Shown piece after piece: positions 26,009 to 34,847 of a stretch of 64,000 nucleotides of DNA. Below the pieces are notes generated by a model. That model was not told where the DNA came from. It made no database searches and saw nothing but the letters and a program-made list of their open reading frames with translations. This DNA comes from Halobellus sp. MBLA0158 (GTDB taxonomy: Archaea > Halobacteriota > Halobacteria > Halobacteriales > Haloferacaceae), in the NCBI RefSeq assembly GCF_041477585.1, contig NZ_JBGNYA010000001.1, forward strand, positions 1,488,001 through 1,552,000, read 5' to 3'. A program made the translations under genes and the position numbers. How positions within the stretch are numbered: position 1 is the first letter of the stretch; each line of letters opens with the position of its first letter.

Positions 26009-26087
26009 CGTATACGTGCCCGCGGGGCACGGACTTGAATCGCTCGGGTCGCTCCGGGTGTGGAACGCGGGGGCACGCCTGACGGGC

Positions 26088-27338
26088 TCAGGGCCAGTTG
26101 CCGCCCTCGCGGTACGACTCGACGATCCGCCGGATGGCGACCACGTAGGCCGCGGTCCGGAGGTTCGGGACGTCGTGGGACTCGAAGGCGTCGACGAGTT
26201 CGTCGAAGGCGCTCGTGATGACGGATTCGAGTTCGTCGTTCACCCGCGCTTCGGTCCAGGGGAAGCGCTGGCGGTTCTGCACCCACTCGAAGTACGAGAC
26301 CGTCACGCCGCCGGCGTTCGCGAGGATATCCGGCACGACGTGGACGTCGCGCTCGGTGAGGACGTCGTCGGCGTCGGGCGTCAGCGGCCCGTTCGCGGCC
26401 TCGACGATCACGTCCGCCCGGACGTCGCGGGCGAGGTCGCCGTCGATGGCGTTCTCCAGGGCGGCCGGCACCAGGAGGTCGACGTCGAGCGTGAGCAGTT
26501 CCTCGTTCGTCTTCGCCTCGGCGTCCCCGTAGTCGGAGACCGAGCCGGTCTCGGCCTTGTGGGACTTCACCGCGCGGGGGTCGAGCCCGTCCGGGTCGTA
26601 GATCGCGCCCGAGGAGTCCGAGACCGCGACGACGGACGCGCCGAGGTCGTCGATGAGTGTCGCGGCGACCGACCCGGCGTTCCCGAAGCCCTGGACGGCG
26701 ACGGTGGCGCCCTCGATGTCGGTGCCGAGGTAGTCGAACACCTCGCGCGCGGCGAGCATCACGGAGCGCCCGGTCGCCTCGATGCGGCCCGCGCTCCCGC
26801 CGGAGGACTTGGCCTTGCCGGTGATCACGCCCGGCGCCGTGGTCCGTTCGAGCGTCTCGTAGGTGTCCTTGAACCAGTTCATCTCGCGCTGGCCGGTGTT
26901 GACGTCCGGCGCGGGGATGTCGCGCTCGGGACCGACGAACGGGCGGAGTTCGGTCGCATACGAGCGCGTGAGCCGTTCGAGCTCGTTGGTCGAGTACTCC
27001 CTGGGGTCGACGACGATACCGCCCTTCCCGCCGCCGTAGGGGATGTCGACCACGGCGCACTTGTAGGCCATCCACCCCGAGAGCGCCTTGACCTCGTCGC
27101 GGGTGACGTTCGGGTGGTAGCGAATGCCGCCCTTGTACGGGCCGCGGTCCCCGTTGAACTGCGAGCGGAAGGCCCTGAACTGCTCTAAGGTGCCGTCGTC
27201 CAACTCGACGGAGAGAGTCAACTCCAGGACGCGCTCGGGGTGCTTCAGCCGGCCGATGACGTCCTCGTCGACGTCGAGATACGCCGCCGCGTCGTCGACC
27301 TGCTCCTGGAGGCTCTCGAACGGGTTGGCTTCGCTCAT
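26088..27338 (-). CDS. gdhA: Glutamate dehydrogenase (Glu/Leu/Phe/Val dehydrogenase family)
   Basis: This 416-residue enzyme has the conserved substrate region [20 protein letters not shown] and the catalytic Lys in [12 protein letters not shown]. The Rossmann motif is [14 protein letters not shown], followed by [11 protein letters not shown]. It interconverts glutamate and 2-oxoglutarate/ammonia. The cofactor (NAD or NADP) is not decided by the motif. It is monocistronic, next to the catabolic island but not obviously part of it. Confidence 0.95.
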   Translation of the reverse strand: MSEANPFESLQEQVDDAAAYLDVDEDVIGRLKHPERVLELTLSVELDDGTLEQFRAFRSQFNGDRGPYKGGIRYHPNVTRDEVKALSGWMAYKCAVVDIPYGGGKGGIVVDPREYSTNELERLTRSYATELRPFVGPERDIPAPDVNTGQREMNWFKDTYETLERTTAPGVITGKAKSSGGSAGRIEATGRSVMLAAREVFDYLGTDIEGATVAVQGFGNAGSVAATLIDDLGASVVAVSDSSGAIYDPDGLDPRAVKSHKAETGSVSDYGDAEAKTNEELLTLDVDLLVPAALENAIDGDLARDVRADVIVEAANGPLTPDADDVLTERDVHVVPDILANAGGVTVSYFEWVQNRQRFPWTEARVNDELESVITSAFDELVDAFESHDVPNLRTAAYVVAIRRIVESYREGGNWP

Positions 27339-27579
27339 ACTAAACCGCAGAACCGCGGCGTGGTTATAGTTGCTGGAGGGCTCACCGATTCGGCGTGTTT
27401 CGCGCGCGATCAGCGGTGGCCGATAATTAAGTCAGAAAAAATTCAAATAGCTATATAGTTTTAAAATAAACAATATATCCGCTACAAAATCGGTTTAAAT
27501 TCGTATAGAGCCAATTTTTGAGAAATACAGAAAATAAAACACAAATATGTTTTAATAACACGCGATATTCGGCCAATAG

Positions 27580-27603
27580 TTTTCATACCGAAAATGTATG
27601 TAC
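27580..27603 (+). promoter_or_regulatory. Candidate IclR operator upstream of the first IclR gene
   Basis: TTTTC-ATACC-GAAAA (27580-27594) is a perfect 5-bp inverted repeat with a 5-base spacer, overlapped by AATGTATGTAC (27593-27603). It ends about 22 bp before the ATG at 27625, a position that would block transcription. The rest of 27339-27624 is AT-rich and holds no supported gene. Autoregulation by the neighbouring IclR protein is inference. Confidence 0.45.
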
Positions 27604-27624
27604 CTCCCCGTTCTTCGGGTACGT

Positions 27625-28392
27625 ATGACGAAGAAGGCGAACCATCCCGTCAGGACGACCGAGAAGACCCTCGAACTGATCGAGGTCCTCGACACCGACG
27701 ACGGGTTCCGCCTGAGCGAACTCGAAGAGCGGCTCGATATGAGCAAAAGCGGGATCCACAACCACCTCAGCACGCTTCGGGAGCACGGCTACGTCGAAAA
27801 GCACGGCGACGAGTACGCGCTCAGCCTCAAATTCCTCTCGCTCGGCGGCCACGTCCGCAGCCGCTCGCCGCTGTACCGACACGGCCGGGCGAAGATCGAC
27901 CAGCTCGCCGACGACACCGGAATGCTGGCGAACCTCGCGACCGAGGAGAACGGCCGGGCGGTCTACCTCTATCAGTCCCGCGGTCGCTACGCCGTCAACC
28001 TCGACACCCACGTCGGCTTCCGCCTCCGCCTCCACAACGTCGGGATCGGGAAGGCCATCCTCGCGTCGCTCCCGCGCGAGCGCGTCGAGGAGATCATCGA
28101 CCAGTGGGGCCTCCCGGAGGCCACGGAGAACACGATCACCGACCGCGAGGAGCTGTTCGCCGAGCTCGACGAGATCCGGGAGCGCGGCTACGCGACCGAC
28201 GACGAGGAGCGCACCGAGGGCCTCACCTGCATCGGCGCGCCGGTGAAGCTCGGCGGGGAGGTGCTGGGCGCGATCAGCATCTCCGCGCCGACGAAGCGTC
28301 TGGGGAACGCCGGCTTCGACGACGACATCACCGCCGAGGTCGAGAGCACCGCCCACGAGCTCGCGCTCGACATCAAGTACGCCCGACAGTAG
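27625..28392 (+). CDS. IclR-family transcription regulator (island left edge)
   Basis: This is a 255-residue regulator. The N-terminal winged helix (about 8-75) has RLSELEERLDMSKSGIHNHL as the recognition helix region. The C-terminal effector domain contains DTHVGFRLRLHNVGIGKAILA and GAPVKLGGEVLGAISISAP. IclR proteins often control aromatic degradation and bind small carboxylates. It is followed 75 bp later by the first amidohydrolase gene, which has its own TATA box. ATG 27625 (MTKKANHPV) is chosen over an in-frame start at 27598 because the latter adds non-acidic residues and overlaps the candidate operator. Confidence 0.93.
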   Translation: MTKKANHPVRTTEKTLELIEVLDTDDGFRLSELEERLDMSKSGIHNHLSTLREHGYVEKHGDEYALSLKFLSLGGHVRSRSPLYRHGRAKIDQLADDTGMLANLATEENGRAVYLYQSRGRYAVNLDTHVGFRLRLHNVGIGKAILASLPRERVEEIIDQWGLPEATENTITDREELFAELDEIRERGYATDDEERTEGLTCIGAPVKLGGEVLGAISISAPTKRLGNAGFDDDITAEVESTAHELALDIKYARQ

Positions 28393-28434
28393 CGGCCGAT
28401 CGTCGGGACTGGTTCGCCCGCCGTCAGTGAGAAC

Positions 28435-28442
28435 AATTATCA
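28435..28442 (+). promoter_or_regulatory. TATA box of the first amidohydrolase gene
   Basis: AATTATCA is centred about 29 bp before the ATG at 28468. It is the only AT-rich octamer in the gap. Confidence 0.4.
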
Positions 28443-28467
28443 CCTCGGTCCGGCGTAGTACCCACGT

Positions 28468-29445
28468 ATGCCGGAAATCGTCGACGGGTACACCCACATC
28501 CTGACGGAGCACTTCTTCGAGGAGCTGACCGACCGATTCGGCTTCCAGGGGCTCTCGGGCCGCCCCGAGTTCCTCTGGGACGTCGAGCAGCGGAAGCAAG
28601 ATATGGACGACTACGGCGTCGACAAGCAGGTCATCACGCTCGCTCTTCCCACATTGTTCCAGGGGATGGACCACGACCTCGCCTTGGAGATCACGAAGCT
28701 CGCCAACGACGAGGTCCGCCGGCTCGCCGACGAGCACCCCGACGACTTCATCCCGGTCGCGACGCTGCCGAAGGTGAGCGAGGAATTCATGGCCGAGTTC
28801 GAGCGCTGCGTCGACGACCTCGATATGCAGGGGGTCCAGATCTTCTCGAACATCGACGGCAAGCCGCTCGACCACGAGACGTTCTGGCCGCTCTTCGAGG
28901 AGGCTGAGGCCACCGACACGCCGCTGTGGATCCACCCCCAGCTGTGGGAGTGGTACGACTGGGCCTCCGAGTATATGGAGCACCGCCTCTTCGGGTGGCC
29001 GTTCGACACGACCCTGGCGCTCTCCAGACTGGTGTTCGGCGGCGTGATGGAAGAGTATCCCGACCTGGAGATCGTCTCCCACCACGGCGGCGGGATGGTC
29101 CCCTTCTACGGCAGCCGCATCGAGATGTTCTACCAGCAGCGGCAGGCCTACCCCGAGAACTACCCCGAGTTCCACGAGAACAGCGCGCCGCTCTCCCGGC
29201 CCGCCGAGGAGTACTTCAAGAAGTTCAACGCCGACGCGGCCGTCTCGGGTTCGACGCCCGCCCTGGAGTGCGCGGCGTCGTTCTTCAACGACGGCAACGT
29301 CGTCTTCGGGACCGACTACCCCTTCAGCCCCGAGCGCGGCCGGCGGACGATCGACGTCACCATCGACGCGGTCGACGAGATGGACGTCGACGACGGCATG
29401 CGAGAGGACATCTTCGCCGGGAATCTCTACGACCTGATCGACTGA
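28468..29445 (+). CDS. ACMSD/LigW-type amidohydrolase, candidate aromatic acid decarboxylase (copy 1)
   Basis: This 325-residue TIM-barrel protein belongs to the amidohydrolase-2 (ACMSD) family, whose members decarboxylate aromatic or muconate acids with a metal. The ligands His156 (LWIHPQ), His205/206 (VSHHGGGMV) and Asp283 (FGTDYPF) are present. The first motif, normally HxH or ExH, reads Tyr8-Thr-His10 (VDGYTHIL), so one ligand is missing. Most of the sequence is clearly similar to the second copy at 56.4 kb. Among meta-cleavage genes, a role in making catechol from a hydroxybenzoate, or acting on a cleavage product, is plausible but not shown. Confidence 0.82.
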   Translation: MPEIVDGYTHILTEHFFEELTDRFGFQGLSGRPEFLWDVEQRKQDMDDYGVDKQVITLALPTLFQGMDHDLALEITKLANDEVRRLADEHPDDFIPVATLPKVSEEFMAEFERCVDDLDMQGVQIFSNIDGKPLDHETFWPLFEEAEATDTPLWIHPQLWEWYDWASEYMEHRLFGWPFDTTLALSRLVFGGVMEEYPDLEIVSHHGGGMVPFYGSRIEMFYQQRQAYPENYPEFHENSAPLSRPAEEYFKKFNADAAVSGSTPALECAASFFNDGNVVFGTDYPFSPERGRRTIDVTIDAVDEMDVDDGMREDIFAGNLYDLID

Positions 29446-29623
29446 CTCCAGTTAGTTTTCAAATATAGAACGGATCCGAGAAATTTTCCTCAATTAGAAC
29501 AGGCGTACGGCTGTTACGAACCCGATCCCAGCCCGCTTTTCGCCCGAAGGGTCGGGAGGATATCGGCCCCTGCGAGCGCGGATTTTCTATGTGGAAACGC
29601 TCTCCTCCGAAAGCGCGCCGCGA

Positions 29624-30409
29624 TTACTCCGCGCGGACTTCCATCGTGCCGAGGTTGGTGAACTCGATGCTGTAGAGGTCGCCGGGCTCCATATCGATCG
29701 CGGCCGTGATCCCGCCGCTCATCACGAGCTCGCCCTCGCGGAGGTGGTCGTCGACGTCGTCGAGGCGGTCGGCCAGCCACGCGACCGGACGGGCGGGGTT
29801 GCCCATAATGTCCGCGCCGAGGCCCGTCGCTTCGACCTCGCCGTTGACCGAGACCGCGACGCCCTCCATTTTCAGGTCGAGATCGGTGACGTCGCGGTGC
29901 TGTTCGCCGACGATGACCTTGCCCGCGGAGGTGAGGTCTGCGATCACGTCCTGCGCGGAGGGGATCGACCAGCCCTGGAAGCGGCTCTCCAGGATCTCCA
30001 CGACGGGGACGACAGCGCGCGTCGCGGCCAGGATGTCCATCGTCGAGACCGGCGGTTCGAGGTCCTCGTCGAGGACGAAGCCGATCTCGGCCTCGATCCG
30101 CGGCGAGATCATCTCGTCGACGACGACGGGCTCGTTCTCCAGTACGGTCTCGTGGGCGACGTAGCCGAAGATCGGCTCCGGGATGCCGAGCTGTTCCTGC
30201 TTGGCCTCGCTGACGAGGCCGAGCTTGTGACCGACGACCTCCTCGCGGCCGCCCGCGCTGAGTCGGTCGAACACCTCGAACTGGATCTGATACGCCTCCT
30301 CGGTGGTGATCTCGGTGTCGTCGCTCAGCGGCGGGATGGGCTCCTTCTCGTCGTAGGCGTCGTAGAGCCGCGTCGCGAGGCTGTCGATTTCGTCCTGACT
30401 GAGTGGCAT
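29624..30409 (-). CDS. 2-oxopent-4-enoate hydratase / 4-oxalocrotonate decarboxylase family protein (copy 1)
   Basis: This 261-residue protein is of the MhpD/XylI/XylJ fold. Conserved parts are VVGHKLGLVSEAKQEQLGI, PRIEAEIGFVLDEDLEPPV (metal-binding Glu-x-Glu) and PVAWLADRLDD. The family members for hydration and for decarboxylation of 4-oxalocrotonate are homologous and act as a complex in Pseudomonas. With a second copy at 34.8 kb, one of each activity is likely. Which one this is cannot be decided by eye. It is divergent from the aldehyde dehydrogenase gene. Start MPLSQDEIDSL at 30409. Confidence 0.88.
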   Translation of the reverse strand: MPLSQDEIDSLATRLYDAYDEKEPIPPLSDDTEITTEEAYQIQFEVFDRLSAGGREEVVGHKLGLVSEAKQEQLGIPEPIFGYVAHETVLENEPVVVDEMISPRIEAEIGFVLDEDLEPPVSTMDILAATRAVVPVVEILESRFQGWSIPSAQDVIADLTSAGKVIVGEQHRDVTDLDLKMEGVAVSVNGEVEATGLGADIMGNPARPVAWLADRLDDVDDHLREGELVMSGGITAAIDMEPGDLYSIEFTNLGTMEVRAE

Positions 30410-30435
30410 ACACTCGCTACGTTCGGTGGTGTACT

Positions 30436-30443
30436 CATTATAC
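30436..30443 (-). promoter_or_regulatory. TATA box of hydratase copy 1
   Basis: GTATAATG on the minus strand is centred 30 bp before the ATG at 30409, within AGTATAATGAG. Confidence 0.5.
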
Positions 30444-30605
30444 TTTCGACAACGGGTGCGCGCGAGCTTCCGCCGGGTCGAAATCCCCTCACGAGGCGAT
30501 GGGGTAATGAAACCACTCCCGATTACGTTCGTCCTGATTATTATAATACGTCCCGGATTCCGACAGCGACACCATTTTACTCCCGGGAGCCGTTGATCCG
30601 GACGT

Positions 30606-32090
30606 ATGTCAGAAGCCGAGCTGTCCCAGGACATCTCCATCGACGCGTTCTGGAACGCCCTCTACATCGACGGCGAGTGGGAGTCGCCCGGAGACAGAGA
30701 CCGACTGGACGTGACGAACCCCGCGACCGGCAAGAAAGTCACCGAAGTGCCCGCGGCGACCGCCGAGGACGTCGACCGCGCCTACGAGGCCGCGGTCTCG
30801 GCCCAGGAGGAGTGGGAGCAGGTAACCCCCGACGAGCGCGCGGCGGTCGTCCGGCGCGTCGCCGACCTCATCGACGAGTACGAGGCGGAGATCCGAGAGA
30901 TCCTGGCGGTCGAAAGCGGCGCCGCCAAGCCCCGACAGGACATCGAACACGGCGGGACGGTCACCTTCGTCCACGACGCGGCGTCCTTCGCGTTCCGCGC
31001 CTCCGGCGGCCACAACCAATCGAAGATCCCCGGCAAGGAGAACATCATCCAGAAGGAGCCTGTCGGCGTCGTCGGCGTGATCTCGCCGTGGAACGTCCCG
31101 CTGAAGCTCTCGATCCGCGCGGTCGCGCCCGCGATCGCGCTCGGCAACAGCGTCGTGCTCAAGCCCGCCCGCGAGACGTCGATCTCCGGCGGCCTGCTCC
31201 TGGCGCGGCTCTTCGAAGAGGCCGGCCTCCCCGACGGCGTCCTCAACGTCGTCACCGGCAAGGGCTCGGAGGCCGGCGACCGGGTCGCCGCCCACCCCGA
31301 CAGCGACGTCATCGCCTTCACGGGCTCGACGCCTGTCGGCCAGCTCGTCGGCCGGAACGCCGTCGACCACTTCGCGTTTCCCGCGCTCGAACTCGGCGGC
31401 AACAACCCCCACGTCGTGCTGGAGGACGCCGACCTCGACCAGGCGGTCGCCGCCGGGACCTTCGGCTCCTTCTGGAACCAGGGGCAGGTCTGCATCTCGA
31501 TCAATCGCCACCTCGTCCACGAGTCGATCTACGACGAGTACGTCGAGCGCCTCGCCGAGCGCGCCGCGGAGTTGGAGATCGGCGACCCGACCGACGACGA
31601 CGTCGTCATCGGGCCGATCATCAACGAGGCCCAGCGCGACGAGATGATCGAGTACGTCGAGGAGACCCTCGACCAGGGCGCGACCCTCGAAGCCGGCGGC
31701 GACTACGAGGACCTCTTCGTCGAGCCGACGGTCCTCTCGGACGCGACGAACGATATGGCCGCCGCCTGCAACGAGCACTTCGGCCCGATCGCGCCCGTCA
31801 TCCCCTTCTCCGATGATGAGGAGGCGGTCGAGCTCGCCAACGCCACTGAGTACGGCCTCGCGGCCTCCGTCCACTCCGAGGACCGCGGCCGCGCCCGCGA
31901 CGTCGCCGACCAGATCGACGCCGGGATGGTCCACGTCAACGACCAGACGGTCAACGTCGAGCCGCACGTCCCCTTCGGCGGGATGAAGGACTCGGGGATG
32001 GGCCGCTACAACGGCGAGTGGATCATCGACGAGTTCACCGAAGTCAAGTGGACCTCGGTCCAGCGCGAGCCCCGCGAGTACCTGTTCTGA
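30606..32090 (+). CDS. NAD(P)-dependent aldehyde dehydrogenase, aromatic-aldehyde type
   Basis: This is a 494-residue ALDH. Catalytic residues are visible: Asn163 in SPWNVPLK, Glu262 in LELGGNNPH and Cys296 in NQGQVCISINR. The GNNPHVVLEDADLD and GQVC-ISINR context resembles benzaldehyde/vanillin/salicylaldehyde dehydrogenases. It could oxidise an aromatic aldehyde upstream of ring cleavage, or 2-hydroxymuconate semialdehyde after it. A TATA-like CATTTTAC is centred at 30577, 29 bp before the ATG. Confidence 0.92.
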   Translation: MSEAELSQDISIDAFWNALYIDGEWESPGDRDRLDVTNPATGKKVTEVPAATAEDVDRAYEAAVSAQEEWEQVTPDERAAVVRRVADLIDEYEAEIREILAVESGAAKPRQDIEHGGTVTFVHDAASFAFRASGGHNQSKIPGKENIIQKEPVGVVGVISPWNVPLKLSIRAVAPAIALGNSVVLKPARETSISGGLLLARLFEEAGLPDGVLNVVTGKGSEAGDRVAAHPDSDVIAFTGSTPVGQLVGRNAVDHFAFPALELGGNNPHVVLEDADLDQAVAAGTFGSFWNQGQVCISINRHLVHESIYDEYVERLAERAAELEIGDPTDDDVVIGPIINEAQRDEMIEYVEETLDQGATLEAGGDYEDLFVEPTVLSDATNDMAAACNEHFGPIAPVIPFSDDEEAVELANATEYGLAASVHSEDRGRARDVADQIDAGMVHVNDQTVNVEPHVPFGGMKDSGMGRYNGEWIIDEFTEVKWTSVQREPREYLF

Positions 32091-32285
32091 GCGGCGCCAT
32101 CGGCCGCCGTCCCCGTTCTCCGTTCCTGTTCCCGTCCCCGTCTCCCTTTCCCCGTTCGGGCCCGCCGCCCCACGACTCGCCCGGAGTAAATCGTCGTCTC
32201 CCGTACTCGTCTATTCGGCGTCACAGCCGCTGAGATCCTCAGGAATCCCACTCCCGTCCGACCGGGACGCCGTCCCGTAGGCGAA

Positions 32286-32293
32286 GTTATTTG
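32286..32293 (+). promoter_or_regulatory. TATA box of the acetaldehyde dehydrogenase-aldolase operon
   Basis: GTTATTTG is centred 29 bp before the ATG at 32318. Between it and the ATG lies TTTCGTACCGACC, which resembles the repeat at the dioxygenase promoter (CCGTACCGCTTA). Confidence 0.45.
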
Positions 32294-32317
32294 TACGTCA
32301 CTTTCGTACCGACCTGT

Positions 32318-33262
32318 ATGTCGTTAGATGCAGCGATCGTCGGTCCGGGTAACATCGGCACCGACCTGATGTACAAGATCCTCGATCGGGGGGAGAACAT
32401 CGACCTCCAGCGGATGGTCGGGATCTTCCCGGTCGAGGAGAGCGAGGGGTTGCAGGCCGCCGTCGACGAGGGCGTCGACGTCGGGACCGAGGGCATCGAC
32501 AGCATCAAAGAGCACGCCGACGAGATCGACCTCGTCTTCGAGGCCACGAGCGCGAGCATCCACGAGCAGCACGCGCCGGTCTACGACGAACTCGATCTCT
32601 TCGCGGTCGACCTCACGCCGGCGGCCGTCGGTCCCTACACCGTCCCGGTCGTCAACGTCGACGAGGTCGTCGCCGGCGGCCACGAGAACGTGAATATGGT
32701 CACCTGCGGCGGCCAGGCAACGATCCCGATCGTCCACGCGGTCGACCGCGTCGCGAGCGTCGAGTACGCGGAGATGACCTCCCACATCGCCTCGAAGAGC
32801 GCCGGCCCGGGGACCCGAAAGAACATCGACAAATTCACCCAGACGACCTCGGCCGGGCTGGAGGAGGTTGGCGGCGCCGACGAGGGCAAGGCGATCATCA
32901 CGCTCAATCCGGCTGAGCCGCCGATTATGATGCGGAACACCGTCTACACGATGGTGGACGGCAGCACCGACGTCGACGAGGTACACGACTCGGTCGACGA
33001 CGTCGCCGAGGAGGTCCGCTCGGACGTCCCCGGCTACGAGATCACACTCGAACCGACAGTCAAAGACCAAGACGACGTCGCCTTCGACCTCGGCGACTCG
33101 GTCATCCTCACCACGATGATCGAAGTCGAGGGCGAGGGCCAGCACCTCCCGCCCTACGCGGGCAACCTCGACATTATGACCAGCGCAGCACTCGGCACGG
33201 CGGAGCGCGTCGCAGCAAAATCGGTCGAAGCGGACGTCGCCGGAGGTGTCGGCGATGACTGA
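32318..33262 (+). CDS. mhpF: Acylating acetaldehyde dehydrogenase of the meta-cleavage pathway
   Basis: This 314-residue enzyme converts acetaldehyde, NAD+ and CoA to acetyl-CoA. The Rossmann motif is AAIVGPGNIGTDLMYK, the catalytic Cys130 sits in VNMVTCGGQATIPIVHAV, and the C-terminal dimer region has NPAEPPIMMRNTVYT. The DmpF/BphJ/MhpF type always works bound to the aldolase, channelling acetaldehyde. The aldolase gene overlaps its 3' end by 8 bp. ATG 32318 gives MSLDAAIVGPGN; the upstream frame to 32291 includes the predicted promoter. Confidence 0.96.
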   Translation: MSLDAAIVGPGNIGTDLMYKILDRGENIDLQRMVGIFPVEESEGLQAAVDEGVDVGTEGIDSIKEHADEIDLVFEATSASIHEQHAPVYDELDLFAVDLTPAAVGPYTVPVVNVDEVVAGGHENVNMVTCGGQATIPIVHAVDRVASVEYAEMTSHIASKSAGPGTRKNIDKFTQTTSAGLEEVGGADEGKAIITLNPAEPPIMMRNTVYTMVDGSTDVDEVHDSVDDVAEEVRSDVPGYEITLEPTVKDQDDVAFDLGDSVILTTMIEVEGEGQHLPPYAGNLDIMTSAALGTAERVAAKSVEADVAGGVGDD

Positions 33263-34298
33263 CGCCGACGTCCGGCTGGTCGACATGACCCTCCGCGACG
33301 GGATGCACGCCGTCGACCACCAGTTCACGCCCGAGGAGATGGCCGACGTCGCCGCGGCCCTGGAGGCCGCCGAGATGGACGTCGTGGAGGTCTCCCACGG
33401 CGACGGAATGGGCGGCTCCTCGATCAACTACGGCTTCTCTGCGGCCACTACCGAGGAGTACCTCGACGCCGTCGCGCCCGAACTCGACGACACGCGACTG
33501 TCGGTGCTGATGCTGCCCGGAATCGGCACGGTCGAAGAGATCGACATGGCGATCGACCGCGGCGCCGATATGTGCCGGATCGCGACCCACGTCACCGAGG
33601 CCGACATCTCCGAGGACCACTTCACCAAGGTCAAAGACCGCGGGCTGGAGGCGAACGGCCTGCTGATGCTCTCGCATATGGCCGAGCCAGAGCGCGTCCT
33701 CGAAGAGGCCCAGCTGATGGAGGAGTACGGCGCCGACGCCGTCTACGTGATGGACTCCGCGGGCGCGCTCCTGCCGCAGGACGTCCGCGACCGCGTCGGC
33801 CTCCTCACCGAGGAACTCGACATCGAGGTCGGCTTCCACGCCCACAACAACCTCGGCCTCGGGATCGGCAACACCCTGGCGGCGCTCGACGAGGGCGCGA
33901 CGACGGTCGACGGCTGTCTCCGCGGCCTCGGCGCTGGCTCCGGCAACGCCCAGATCGAGGTGCTCGTCGGCGTGTTGGAGAAGGCCGGCTACGACATCAA
34001 CCCCGACTTCTTCGGCGTGATGGACGCCGCCGAGGACGTCCTCGTGCCGATGATCAACGACGACGAGATGCCCGAACTCGACAACGACTCGCTCATCCTC
34101 GGGTACGCGGGCGTGTACTCCTCGTTCCTGCGGCACACGCGCCGCGCGGCCGAGAAGTACGACCTCGACCCCCGCGAGATCCTGATCGAACTCGGCGATA
34201 TGGAGGTCGTCGGCGGGCAGGAAGACCTCATCACCGACGTCGCCTCGCGGCTGGCAGACGAAAGCGGCGCCGCCGCGGAAGCGGCCGGCGACGACTGA
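33255..34298 (+). CDS. mhpE: 4-hydroxy-2-oxovalerate aldolase
   Basis: This 347-residue class II aldolase (HMGL-like barrel) splits 4-hydroxy-2-oxovalerate into pyruvate and acetaldehyde. It has LVDMTLRDGMHAVDHQF (catalytic Arg and metal-binding Asp), VSHGDGMGGSSINYGFS and the metal-binding GFHAHNNLGLGIGNT. A C-terminal communication domain (about 275-345) follows, as in DmpG/BphI. A GTG at 33246 could add three residues; ATG 33255 is chosen. It overlaps the dehydrogenase gene with which it forms a complex. Confidence 0.96.
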   Translation: MTDADVRLVDMTLRDGMHAVDHQFTPEEMADVAAALEAAEMDVVEVSHGDGMGGSSINYGFSAATTEEYLDAVAPELDDTRLSVLMLPGIGTVEEIDMAIDRGADMCRIATHVTEADISEDHFTKVKDRGLEANGLLMLSHMAEPERVLEEAQLMEEYGADAVYVMDSAGALLPQDVRDRVGLLTEELDIEVGFHAHNNLGLGIGNTLAALDEGATTVDGCLRGLGAGSGNAQIEVLVGVLEKAGYDINPDFFGVMDAAEDVLVPMINDDEMPELDNDSLILGYAGVYSSFLRHTRRAAEKYDLDPREILIELGDMEVVGGQEDLITDVASRLADESGAAAEAAGDD

Positions 34299-34336
34299 TT
34301 CGGAGGAAACGGTTCGGTTTTTCTGCTCTCGATCGG

Positions 34337-34723
34337 CTACAGGTCGTCCCGCGGCTCGACCAGTTCGATCACGTGACCGTCGGGGTCGGTGATGAAGGCG
34401 ACGCGAGCGCTCGCGCCCGTGGAGTCGAGCGGGCCGCGGAGCAGTTCCGTGTCGGTCTCCTCCTGGAGGCGCTCGACCTCGGCGTCGGTGTCGGAGACCT
34501 CGATCGCGAGGTGGTCGAACCGCGCGGTCTGCGGCTCGCCGAGGTCGTGGCCCTCCTTGTGCTTGAACTGGATCTCCGTGTCGCTCTCGCCGCGGACGTA
34601 GACGTTCGTGGCGTCGTCGCCGCCGACGAACTCGTTCGTCTTCTCCAGTCCCAGAGCCCCGACGTAGAAGTCGAGCGTCTCCTCGATGTCCGATACCCAG
34701 ATCGCGCTGTGGATGACGTCCAT
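34337..34723 (-). CDS. Small VOC-superfamily (glyoxalase-like) protein
   Basis: This 128-residue single VOC unit pair starts MDVIHSAIWVSDIEETLDFY. It has a candidate metal ligand His5, His in FDHLAIEV, and Glu in DGHVIELVEP. It could be a glyoxalase-type lyase, an isomerase, or a protective protein for the dioxygenase. It is convergent with the aldolase operon, inside the island; no specific reaction can be named. Confidence 0.8.
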   Translation of the reverse strand: MDVIHSAIWVSDIEETLDFYVGALGLEKTNEFVGGDDATNVYVRGESDTEIQFKHKEGHDLGEPQTARFDHLAIEVSDTDAEVERLQEETDTELLRGPLDSTGASARVAFITDPDGHVIELVEPRDDL

Positions 34724-34816
34724 ACCGGAAGGGACGCGGGCGGCGACATAAATTCAGGGGAATCGTCGGCGATGGGACGTACGCTCTCGCCCGCCCGCAC
34801 CGAGGCCGGACACCAA

Positions 34817-34824
34817 CCTATTTG
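34817..34824 (+). promoter_or_regulatory. TATA box of hydratase copy 2
   Basis: CCTATTTG is centred 28 bp before the ATG at 34848, predicting a leaderless transcript. Confidence 0.45.
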
Positions 34825-34847
34825 ACGCCCGACGGGGAAGCGAAGGT